DNA of 44,496 nt from Candidatus Omnitrophota bacterium. Its GTDB lineage: Bacteria > Omnitrophota > Gorgyraeia > Gygaellales > Profunditerraquicolaceae. Each line of letters starts with the position of its first letter. Position 1 is the stretch's first letter. Made by a program: the position numbers and the translations under genes. Of the stretch, positions 1 to 10,800 are shown one piece after another. The stretch is from contig JAUYEC010000145.1 of assembly GCA_030691585.1 (NCBI GenBank), positions 1 to 44,496 of the forward strand, read 5' to 3'. The notes under the pieces were generated by a model. It was not told the DNA's origin. It was given only the letters and a program-made list of their open reading frames with translations, and did not search any database.

Positions 1-1
1 C

Positions 2-814
2 CCGGACACGCTGGTTATCGCCGTCAGCCAGTCCGGAGAGACAGCCGATACTTTGGCGGGTGTGCGCGAGGCCAAGGTTTATGGCGCTAGCGTGCTCTCT
101 ATTTGCAACGTCCTGGGCTCGACGCTTGCCAGAGAGTCGGATGGCGTTATCTATACTCACGCCGGGCCGGAAATTGGCGTTGCTTCCACTAAAGCCTATA
201 CAGCGCAGCTGGCCGCGTTTTATTTATTCGCTTTGTCTCTTGTCCAGATCCGGAATATCTTGCCTGCGGCCCAGGTCAATAAATATCTGGAACAGTTAGT
301 GAGCGTCCCCCGGAAGCAGAGCGCGGTCTTAAAGAAGCAAGACGTTATTGCCCGGCTTGCGCGCCGGCATTCGCATTTCGGTTCGTTTCTATTCTTAGGC
401 AGGAACGTTAATTATCCGTCCGCGCTGGAGGGTGCCTTAAAACTTAAAGAAATATCCTATATTCCTGCCGAAGGCTACGCTGCCGGCGAGATGAAACACG
501 GCCCCATTGCTCTTATTGATGAGTACCGGGGAGTGGTCTGCATCGCTCCGCAGTCCAAAATTTATGAAAAGATGGTCTCTAATATTCAGGAGATCCGCAG
601 CCGCCGCGGCAAGATCATTGCTATCGCCACAGAAGGTGATACTAAGATCAAAGAACTGACCCGGGAAGTAATATATGTGCCTGAAATCGAAGAACTTTTT
701 TCTCCTTTGATCGTGGCACTTCCTTTGCAATTGCTGGCCTATCACATCGCGGTCAAGCGCGGATGCGACGTGGACCAGCCGCGCAATCTGGCGAAGTCGG
801 TTACTGTAGAATAA
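2..814 (+). CDS. glmS: Glucosamine-6-phosphate synthase (isomerizing), C-terminal part
   Basis: This makes glucosamine-6-phosphate from fructose-6-phosphate and glutamine, the first step to UDP-GlcNAc for peptidoglycan and LPS, in the cytoplasm. Only the C-terminal part is present: the frame is open from base 2, so the gene starts upstream of the window. The glutaminase domain is missing. The visible part starts inside the first SIS sugar-isomerase domain (SQSGETADT sugar-phosphate loop at bases 29-55) and runs through the second (YPSALEGALKLKEISYIPAE, then GEMKHGPIALID). It ends with the family's usual tail, DQPRNLAKSVTVE. The stop at 812-814 is followed by palindromic repeats. The call is secure; a TTG at 53 is internal and not a start. 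Confidence 0.96.
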   Translation, partial: PDTLVIAVSQSGETADTLAGVREAKVYGASVLSICNVLGSTLARESDGVIYTHAGPEIGVASTKAYTAQLAAFYLFALSLVQIRNILPAAQVNKYLEQLVSVPRKQSAVLKKQDVIARLARRHSHFGSFLFLGRNVNYPSALEGALKLKEISYIPAEGYAAGEMKHGPIALIDEYRGVVCIAPQSKIYEKMVSNIQEIRSRRGKIIAIATEGDTKIKELTREVIYVPEIEELFSPLIVALPLQLLAYHIAVKRGCDVDQPRNLAKSVTVE

Positions 815-823
815 AATAAATTC

Positions 824-854
824 TGTAGGGGCGGGTTTCAAACCCGCCCCTACA
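824..854. repeat. 31-bp palindrome, GGGGCGGG type
   Basis: Perfect inverted repeat TGTAGGGGCGGGTTT-c-AAACCCGCCCCTACA, 10 bases after the glmS stop. It belongs to a family found about 18 times in this window. It could act as a transcript-end hairpin, but no T-tract follows. Confidence 0.9.
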
Positions 855-874
855 ATTGAATGCATGGCAGATTT

Positions 875-932
875 TGTAGGGACAGGATAATATGCTGTCC
901 CTCGATGGACAGCATATTATGCTGTCCCTACA
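875..932. repeat. Compound palindrome, GGGACAG type
   Basis: Two overlapping copies of the TGTAGGGACAG...CTGTCCCTACA family. The left half begins TGTAGGGACAGGATAATATG and the right half is GGACAGCATATTATGCTGTC followed by CCTACA. It lies just upstream of rsmI and leaves little room for a ribosome-binding site. Confidence 0.85.
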
Positions 933-960
933 GTGAATCCGTATCGGGTACCATCAAAAA

Positions 961-1614
961 ATGCTTTATATCGTAGCTACCCCTATCGGCAACTTAAAAG
1001 ATATAACTCTGCGGGCGATAGAAACTCTTAAGTCCGTTGATCTGATCGCCTGCGAAGACACCCGCCACACAAAGATCCTCTTAGATGAATACGGCATCAA
1101 GACTTCCACCACCAGCTATTTTCAGCACAACCGTTTCGCTAAGGGCGAATATCTTTTGGGCCTGCTGAAGCAGGGTAAAAATATCGCCCTGGTTTCTGAT
1201 GCCGGCACGCCCGGCATACTTGACCCCGGATACCACTTGATCAACCTTGCGATAGAGCAAGATATCCCGGTTACCGCCATCCCCGGGCCAACCGCTTTTA
1301 TTGACGCGCTGGTTTTATCCGGCAAGCCCACGCATGATTTTATCTTTGCCGGTTTTCTGCCTAACCGCACCCTCGCACGGCAAAACTGCCTTAAAGAGTT
1401 GAGCAAGCAAAAGCGCACCATTGTCTTCTACGAATCCTACCACCGCATCCTTGCCACCCTGGAAGATATCCACAAGGTTTTTGCAGGCCGCGAAATCGTT
1501 GTTGCCAGGGAACTTACCAAGAAATTTGAAGAAATAAAGCGCGGCCCAGCCGAAGAAATCCTCTCTTCTTTCCAGCGCCAAAGCCCTCGCGGCGAGTTCG
1601 TAATCGTAATATAA
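961..1614 (+). CDS. rsmI: 16S rRNA 2'-O-ribose C1402 methyltransferase RsmI (short form)
   Basis: RsmI is an SAM-dependent tetrapyrrole-methylase-fold enzyme that methylates the 2'-O of C1402 in the decoding centre of 16S rRNA. The N-terminal family signature is clear: YIVATPIGNLKDITLRAIE at residues 3-21, then IACEDTRHT near residue 33. VSDAGTPGI near residue 78 and AIPGPTAFIDALVLSG near residue 105 follow. The protein is 217 residues and stops right after GEFVIVI, the end of the catalytic domain. E. coli RsmI is about 286 residues, so the small C-terminal helical domain is absent. The ATG at 961 has no visible Shine-Dalgarno sequence. Short forms exist in other phyla, so this is probably a complete gene and not a broken one. 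Confidence 0.93.
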   Translation: MLYIVATPIGNLKDITLRAIETLKSVDLIACEDTRHTKILLDEYGIKTSTTSYFQHNRFAKGEYLLGLLKQGKNIALVSDAGTPGILDPGYHLINLAIEQDIPVTAIPGPTAFIDALVLSGKPTHDFIFAGFLPNRTLARQNCLKELSKQKRTIVFYESYHRILATLEDIHKVFAGREIVVARELTKKFEEIKRGPAEEILSSFQRQSPRGEFVIVI

Positions 1615-1750
1615 AATCGTTTTAAAATGTCCAATTTGTATTAATTGGCTTTTATTGCCCAATTTTCATGCCCTGTCGGCATAATCGTACGGAATAAGCA
1701 ACCTCTGCCCCACAAAATGCAACCGCTTTCCCGAAACCCCTCTTAACCCC

Positions 1751-1779
1751 TTGAATTACCTTTATATATAATGTAAATT
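1751..1779 (+). promoter_or_regulatory. Possible promoter upstream of the giant gene
   Basis: AT-rich stretch in the 263-base gap between rsmI and the giant gene. TTGAAT (1751-1756) is followed 17 bases later by TAAATT (1774-1779). A perfect TATAAT also lies at 1767-1772 but has no good -35. The direct repeat TTATATATAA occurs twice here. Weak support. Confidence 0.3.
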
Positions 1780-1829
1780 TTATATATAACGGCTGATAAG
1801 CTAAAACGACTTTTAATGCGCAATTATCT

Positions 1830-1860
1830 TGTAGGGACAGGTTTGAAACCTGTCCCTACA
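1830..1860. repeat. 31-bp palindrome, GGGACAGG type
   Basis: Perfect inverted repeat TGTAGGGACAGGTTT-g-AAACCTGTCCCTACA, ending 17 bases before the giant gene's ATG. The same sequence occurs inside the gene at 2126-2156. Confidence 0.9.
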
Positions 1861-1877
1861 GAAGAATCCAAAGTAAA

Positions 1878-4800
1878 ATGATTAAAATAACCGTCAGAAA
1901 AATCTATAAAATATTAACCATTCTACTCTGCTTTCTGCTTTGCTTTGAACAATCCGGTTTCGCCCAGGTTGCCGGGCAATTGGATATTTCCGGCTACCTC
2001 ACCCAGCTGCGGCAGTCCTGGACTACCGACAAATTCCGCCCCTTGCACCTGCGTTACCTTTCCTACGATAATCTGAATAATACTTTTAAGCTCCTTTTGG
2101 ATAAAGGAGATCAATCGAAAGATTCTGTAGGGACAGGTTTGAAACCTGTCCCTACAACAAACGGTGATAGCGCTCCTGTAGGGACAGAACATCGTTCTGT
2201 CCCTAACATCGAAACAGAGACCAAAACTCTGCTCAATTATTTCTTCATCGGCGTTTCCCTGCCCAACGACACATTCTGGGTCAATCTGCGGCCCGACTCG
2301 CCGGACAACATGATCGATCCGCTCCTTGCGTCAACTGACGTCGGTAAGATACTCTTGGAAGCCGACGTCCAGCTAAAGAAAGACACCGCTAAATGGACTT
2401 CTCCTGATTCCCCCGAAGGCAGAGAATACTGGGATAAATTATACCAAAAAGCCGGTGAAATCTTCGGCTCTGAAAATATCACTATTCCTACTCTTACCCG
2501 TCCCTGGATCGTGCCCGATGAAATCATTATCCGTGAATCAGATACCAATGCCTATATTTACAAAGCCACGCTCAAGGTAATGCTGGAGGAAGATTATCTC
2601 AACAACAACGGTAGGGACGGGTTTGAAACCCGCCCCTACAATTTTGATGATCCGCGTCTTAAAGAACTAAACGTCTATTCCTCCCAGCTTATTCGCGAAC
2701 TGATCATCCCCAAACTTACCAAAGAAATCAACATCTCCAAGCGTTACGCTCCCCTAAGGCAGGTTTATTATTCCCTGATCATGGCCCAGTGGTTCAAACA
2801 GAAATTCTATGGTTTGGGAGGATTATATTCCTCGCTGATTGACAAAAGAGACCTTTCCGGATTAACCTCTAAAGAACAATGGTCAAAAGACACCTACTTT
2901 GCTGCCTACCAGAAGTCCTTTAAAGACGGTGAATATAATTTTAAAGAGCCGGTGCGTACCCTTTTTGGCCAGAGTATCAGGAGTTATTTTTCCGGGGGGT
3001 GTGCTATAACCGGTGATTCTGTGGCTGCAGCTTATGCGACAGGAGGCAGGATAACGGCTGGCGCAAACAGAAGATTGCCGCCGGAATTAGCAAAGAACGG
3101 CCGGTTCGTTGATGGCAAGGGAGGAACGCCGGACGATCTTGCTCTAAGCGGGGCAAGCCCGTCCCAATCTGTCGCCGCGCCAAGCGCGCAGACGGCAATT
3201 AAGACGGCAACGCAGAATAAAGATGTCCGCTATTTTAAGTTAGGGGACGTGATTTGCGGCGCGTATGACCCGGTGGATGGCCAAATGTATTTTGATTTTG
3301 ACGCGATTAAAAAGGCATTACCTGATATAACAAAAGCCCAGGCAGTAAATTTACTCTATTTGCATGAAGCTTTTCATGAGGTAATCGACAGGGTAGGTAT
3401 TGTAATTGAAAACGAAGAAGCGCTGGTTAATGCTTTAGCTAAGGAGAAATTAAATATAACGTTGACGACGGAAGAAAACGGCGCATTAGCGGCCTGCCGC
3501 GGAGGAGAAGCATATAAACATTTACAAGGCGATGCTAAAGGCCTGCTTGATTATAAACCTTTCGCTGCAGAAAAGATCGGGACGTTTGAGGATCCGATCG
3601 GGGATTTTATGCTTAATCTGCAACGTATTCTGCCGGGCGCAGCTTTTAACAAAGTCCAGGCAGCTGTCTTTACGCAGGAATTTATTAAGAAGCTCGAAGG
3701 GCATGGAGCACGATTTAGGACGGCAACAATGGAGGCACCTGCCGATGAGGCAACATCAATAACCGGTACGGCCGCTGAGGAGATCGATGTTACTTCTTAC
3801 GCGGAATCCGCTAACGGCGCCAATGGTCAAGAGCCGCGTGATGGCGGAAGGCTAAAATTGCGCCCGCTTCGCGAAGACTTGTCAAAAATGAAATTGGAGG
3901 CAGATGACCTGCTGCCTGTCGGGCTAGGCGACTCAGGCGCAGATATTGCCATGCGTCAAAAGATAGCAAAAATAATGAACGGCCTGACGGTTAATATTGT
4001 GTTTGACCAGGCACGGGAAGAAGAAAAGTATGTATATGCGCAAGATGTGGGATCTGAATGGGTCAATAGCCAGGTTAAATCATTAGCCGCCCGGGATGAG
4101 GATATGTATAAGGTCGGGCGTGCCTTAGAAAGCGCGCTTGAACAAAATATACAATTTCAGATTGAAAAGAAAATTTTGAGCTATTGTCAGCAAAACAGCA
4201 GATTTTTGTCCCGCCAGCATCCATTGGTAGAGGCATTGCAGGCCTATTTGGACCGCACGGCTGATCCCGGCAAGCCAAAGGCCCGTTTATTTGTGGCAAT
4301 AGACGGAACCGAAGCCATGGGTTTTTCTTTCGGCAACAGCATTGTCGTGAATTTAGCCCTTATTGCAGCATTGGATACTATAGATGAAGCCGTAAGTGTG
4401 CTTTATCATGAACAGCAGCATCATGAAAGATATTGGGATCGCGGGTCCTTGGGCCGCGGTGGCGTGTTCGCCTTTATCAACGACATATCCAAGAGTAGGC
4501 TTCAGGAACATGAGGCTGACCTTGTCACGCCCGAAAAATTAGCCAGGGTCGGGCTTAATACTTCCGCTTTGTCAGATGCGTTGCTTAAAATAGCCGGGGT
4601 TCGTTCTCAACAGGATATGACGCACGGAAACGTCTCAAGAAGGGTCCTTGCGAACCTGATTTGGCACAAAAAAATAGATTTGGAAGGCGGGGTCACTGAC
4701 GGCAGGGCCCAAGTAAATATTCCCATGCCTTCTGACTGGAGGCCTGCCGAGATACTGCCAAATGTAAACGAAAGGCTATTGGCTGACGGTATGTCCGATT

Positions 4801-7800
4801 TCCGCCGCGCGGTTGCCGAGGCGCCGGTAGATATGCTGCTCGGTGTATTAAAAAGTTTGGTTGAAAAAACAGGCGCTGACAATATAGATAAACTTCTCTT
4901 TGTCATTTCTCATCTTGGTAAACAAGTATCTTCTGATGCAAGGAGAGCCGGATATTCACCGCGCCAGGCGGAATTAATGGCCCTGGCCTTATTAACAAAA
5001 GCCGGGGGAACGGATGATTGGCTGAAGCTCTATTTAGTCACTTTGGGCCGCGCGTCAGAAAGGATCAAGGAAATATTACGCAGGGCGGCTGTGTCTGCCT
5101 TGCAAGAAGTAAATGGCGATCCCCTGCTTGATAACCGCGGGGCGATGGCGGCAGGCCGCCAATTATTTAATGCCGACCTGAACCGCGCGGCCGATATTGC
5201 TGCCAGGGCATTTATTTATGATAGGAAAGTAAGACAGGGCCTGTTCGCGGACAGCCTTGAGGTGGCAGATGACGGTTATTTAATACCGGCCGCCTCAGAA
5301 CTATGGCAGCTTGCAAATCGCAGAAAGGCCGGGCAAAAAGAATTTTTTATGCAATACGCGCCTCTAATGACAGGTTGGTATGTGGATAATTTCTGGAACA
5401 ATCATCCTAATGACCATGCAAATTTTCTAGTTCTCGTCGCGCAGTTAAAAGCTGCGCACGCGCATTATCGGCAATTGGCCGATGTCAGCCAGCAGGAACT
5501 TATAGGCATGTATGATGTGGAAGTCAAGCTGAAAAGCAAGTTGCTAAACGACCCCAGTGCGTACGCTTATTCAATGAGGCTCGTCGAAATGGCCATACCA
5601 AACCATATAATAAGCGCGCAAGAGGCGATTGAAACGCTCTTTGAGATAAAAAATGAGGCTCTGGATATTTTGATAACTGCCCTGCGTGATAAAAACGAAG
5701 CGGCCTTTCTGCAATTATTGGCAAAACATCCCGATGCGCTGCTGAATAGTTTAGAGAATTGGCACCGTGAACGCAGGCTTGTCGAGCTTGGAGAGAATTC
5801 GCCTGAAATATGGAGCTGGCTGTATGAAACAGTGAAGAGCAATTGGCATAAGGATTCATTTGTGTTTCCTTCATCCATTCCGGATCCGGGCAAGAAGGGG
5901 CTCGATTTAGCGGATTCATTAGGCATACGTTACGCAATGGAGGGAAGAGATGACCCGATAACGCCCGATGCAAAAGTGCAGCCCGGATTAAGCAGGCTGT
6001 ATTATGCCATAGAGATAATCTGCTGGCTCAAGGTGCGCAGCTCGACAGAAAGGGCGCGCATGATAGAAGAATTTCTGGGGGGCCAAGAAGCCGTATCAGT
6101 CGTGAATTCCGCGCCCTGGATAGCCTTAGAATCTATTTTGAGATCGCTGGGCTCGGGCGGCTTCTCCAATGTCAATGCGCCTGATGATGAAACAAACGAA
6201 ATTCAAAAAGCATGCCGGGATAGAGTATTAAATACTTTGCCTTTTCTCCGCGTGAGAGATGGTTTATTGGTTTACCTGGCCGCGGCAGAAGATTTGAGAC
6301 AGGGTGGAAAAATATTCGGGAAGCTTTCGGAATCGTGGGATCTTTACGGACGAAGTTGGGGGAAAATTAAGGCGCAAGGCTTCTCGGAAGCCCATAATCG
6401 CTGGCTCGCGCCTGCCAACCGCGGTTACTGCGAATTGCTAAAAAGGGCATTATCTTCGCTGGATATTGCAAGCGAACCCGAGGAAGCAAGGAATTTTTAT
6501 TTTAAGCTAGCGGAATTCCTTCCCCCCGGCGCGGAAAGATCCGGTGTCTTGCGAGCCTATGCGATGCGTTTGGTAGAGCAGCTTCCTAGAGGCGAGCTGC
6601 ATTGGTTTTTGAACGAACTATCGCGTCAGGGCCAGATGGACAGGCAGATCTATGAACATTTTGTGCAGGTCAGGGTAAAAACATACAGGGAAGATTTCAG
6701 GGAATTTAAAAATTTCCTCAAACAGAACATAAATGAACTTGTTACAAGCGGCGACCTGAAGTTAAGCGGGTTAACCGCCCTAGACACGGTACTTGATCAA
6801 ATACTGAATGAAAATCTCGCCCGAGAGGTATTTGTTGCCATGCTCGGTTCCGGAAAGAATGATGCCGCTTTGCAGGCCCTGCTTGTGCCATATTGGTATC
6901 AGGCTATGGCCCACACGGAAGGTTTGGGATATTACATCATTAATAATAACGGGCGATTGGAGGTGGCCGGGGTAAACAAACCCAGGTTTGTCTCGTTTCC
7001 CCAATTCATGGATACGCTCTACAACATAAGCCCGGTTGTAAAGCTGATGATTTTGGAGAAATTACTCTTAAGCCCTAATGGATTATTACATCAATCTAAA
7101 GAGGCAGATGCCAATTATGGCAAAAAAGAGTTTGCCGCGGCTTTAGCCCAAAACTTGCCGCAAGATGGAGAATTGTCTGGATTGATAAGGGATGTTCTTT
7201 TTGCCTCAGGGGAATCACTGGAGGCAGAAGTGATGTTTTTGGCGTTAGCCAACCCTTTGCTTTCACAGTTTTTGCAAAGGCCCCCATCCGGGATTCGAAC
7301 GAACAACACCGAGTTAGCAGAAGCGATAAAAAATAACTTGAACAAGCACCATTCTTTTTCAGATAAAGTGCTGGCTGCGGTGGGGAGGCATGATATCAGC
7401 GCTTATGCGGATTTCCTGGACCGCTATAATAGCATTACTGCAACAAATGTTAAGGCAGGTTGGGAAACAGAAGCAGGTATAAGCTCGCTATATGATTCGC
7501 TAACGCAATCATTTGGCTTTCGGCCCACAGAAGCATCTTCCAAAGGCCCACAGGTATCCGCGGCAAGCGGCCCAATGAATATAATTGTTGAAGCCTGCCA
7601 AAGCTTAGGCCCTGTCGGCGTTAGGTTCTTGCAGGTTTTAGGGCAATATATGGACATACCTGAAGAATACCAGGAAAAATTCCGGGATATCTACGATTCT
7701 ACCAAGGGGCAGGATAAATTGATTGCCTTTAATACGCTAGACGCTTTATATTACGCTGCCATAGATCACCCGGAGAACCAGGAATTAGCGGAAATAAAAA

Positions 7801-10800
7801 AGTTTATAGATGAAGATCTTGTTTCTTTGGACAGCCAGATTGGAGGCGGTTCTATTGTGACCGTATTCTTAGTGACAGTGCGCGATCGTGATGCGTCCGG
7901 ACACATTTGCGAAACCACGCACCAGGAGGTTTTAAAAATAAGAAATCCCAACGCCGAGATGTGGGTGCGCCAGACGCAGGAACGGGCGTTGAAGATTGTT
8001 GATGTTCTGGAAAGACAGGCGCGCCAAAGAGGAGATTCGAAATCAAAGATTAAGCAATTTACGGTTGCAAGGAGAGTCTTGCGTGATATCGGAGAATGGG
8101 TTATCCAGGATATAAGAGACACAAGCTTTATGGAGTTGGACGCCCATTACAGCAAAGCGCATGAAGGTGCCGTCGCAACTAACGGTATGAAGGTAAGAGT
8201 ATCGCAAGCCAAACGGCCGAATAACAAAGATGTCAAGCGGGAATCTCTGGTTCCGGGTATAACCTTGAACAAGCTCTTAAAGTTGGCTTCATCGCCTAAG
8301 CCTATCGAGGAACTTATCAGGGAAGCGGACGACGCTTATACGTTAGAATTATTGCAGCAGGCAAAAAAAGAGGGGTTGGCCCCAGCTGAAATTTTAAAGC
8401 GCGCAACAGCCGCCGTAATAGAAGATTTTTCCCGCGGCCTGGCAGAACCAGCCTTTACGGAAAACGGCAGGGGAGTTTATTTGTTGCATTCAGACGTACA
8501 CTTTGGTAACGCTATTATCACGCCTGATCTTAAGGCGGTTTATTTAATTGACCGCAATCTTTATCTAAGGATGGATAAAGCAGATGTGGATTTTGTCCGT
8601 AAGATAGCCACGGGTAAGGCCTCGGATAAATTTGCTACACTGAGGGCGATCGTAGACTATTTCCTGGGTTTGCCGGAAAACAGGGGTTCGGTCCTTTTAT
8701 CAGGGTGGGGTTTTCTGCGCAGGTTTGGATTAGCAAGGGAAATAGGATTAAAAGTGCGGGCATCCGGATCGAGCAGCCCCTTTGTGACAATGATGATGGT
8801 CCTCCAGGAATTAGAATCGCGTAACGTAGTCATACCTTTACGGATGAGGATCATGTTTAAGAACCTCGCATCCATAAATGCGATGCTGGCTAAGACTGGA
8901 GCCGGTAATTTCAGTGATTATGTGAAGGCCGCTGAAAGAAATGCCCATGAGCCTCTGGCAGCAGGTAGTAGGATGCCCGAGAGGCTCTCCGCAGAGAGCG
9001 TTATTACCGACAAGCAGGAGCTTAGTCTTTTTGTTGTTCAACATGATATTAGCTGGACTCTCCGGCCCGATGAAGGCACACTGGGCATACAGGATATTAA
9101 AGATAGCAGATTGACTGCTTTATCCATGGCAGAAGACGGCGAAAGCGGGGACATTACCTATGACGGGAAAAGGCTCCATTTTTATAGGGTGAATAAAGAT
9201 GGGAAAGAGTTTTATCTTATTGTGACCGGTGGTATTGCCGAGCCGGATCCGCGACGCGTCCCCGGCGCGGCGGCGCAGGAGAGTAGAACACAAAGGGAGC
9301 AGCAACCGGATAAGCAGTTAGATCAAGATCCAAAGCCACAAATGACACGCCGGGCATTCTTACTAGGTGCGGCCGGCGCGACAACGGCCGCAGCATTAAT
9401 AGTGGCCGCGGGAAGATTGATTAAAGAAAAGAGATTGCCAGTTCCCCAGGACCAGGAATTATTAGATATTTTTAAACAAGGTGAGTCTTATTGGCGGACT
9501 ATTTCTGATGATCCCGAAAATGTCCCTCTTCCAGACCGGTTGGCCTTAGGAAAATTAATGTGGGAAATAGGGGAAACAGTCGATATCGGCTTCCGTCAGG
9601 AAACCGCGACGGGGGCTTATGACGGCGCAAGAAGGTTGTATTCTTCGCAGGAATTGCTAGATGCTGTTTTCGGTGTGCAGAGAGAGGCGTTGGATAGAGG
9701 GGATTTCGACAATGAGAAAAGAAAGATAAAGGAGCTGATTTTGTACCTGGCAGAACAAGTTTTTAGAAAGGAATTAAGGAATCCGCAAGGCTCGGGATCC
9801 GTTGCAAGTTCTATTGAAAGGGTTTTGGAGAAACTTGTGGAAATAGGAACTAATCCCGGTTCCTTTTTCCCGAGTCCAAATAGGGAGGTAATTAAAGAAG
9901 AAGTTAAGGGATTTTCTTTCTATCTGGAAGTTAAAAAGCGGTCTTATATTACCGGTCAATCCAAGACAGAAGAGGTAGTATCGGAAAAAGAGCAGCAAGA
10001 ACAAATCTTCCTAATGAAGGCCAGGCTTGCTTTTCAGTTGTATTATTATTTCCCTGCATTTAAAGAAGAAATATTGGGCAAAAGATTGATAAAAGTTAAT
10101 ATTCATTTAGCCGATAATATGGCGGATTTTGAGAGGATGGGCGCGGCAATGAATGGGGTAACTAATCCTTACGCATTTGAGGTAATAGAGGCGCCTGTCC
10201 ATGGGAGTTATTCAAAAGCCATGCGTAGTTTGAGTTTCCCTTTACGGTCCCTGTATTTAAGGCAATCCTTAGGGGATGACATCTCCTTACACGAGATGGG
10301 GCATTTGATAAGCTATATTTTAGGATGGGGGGATGAGAGGCAAGCGGAGAAGATAGCCAGGGCTATCTTGAAATTAAACAGTTCCGCATACAGAAAAGTA
10401 TTCCCCATTAAAAAAGGAAAGATTATCTTGCCAAAAGCGGATGATTACGGAAGCAGGGATTATTCTAAAAAAGATATAGAAATGGTCTATGCTCCTTATT
10501 CCCCCGACAAGGAAACTTTTGCTAATTTGTTTATGCTTTGCGAGATCGGCACGGATTTCCCCGAAATAGTTAATAGCGGCATTACCGAAAACGAGAGAGA
10601 CGGCGAAGAGGCAAAGGCAATATATTCAATTTTGTCCGCTTGGCGGCAATTCCTTTTAGAGCACGGGTACAAGGGAAATCCTCCATGGTTTAAAAAAGGA
10701 AAATCTTTGTCGGCTGAGGCTAATACAGCGGCTACTGCCGCTCGAATAACCTATGATGCACAGCAATTAAGGCAATCCTTGCAGGATGGCTCACTTGACT

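Noticed and set aside
437..865. Long open frames on the - strand opposite glmS, carB, the giant gene and the V-ATPase genes
   Set aside because: They mirror conserved + strand genes, have no family features, and repeat peptides such as GAGLKPAPT come from the palindromes.
961..1614. rsmI as a truncated pseudogene
   Set aside because: All methyltransferase-domain motifs are intact and the protein ends neatly at the end of that domain, as in other short forms.
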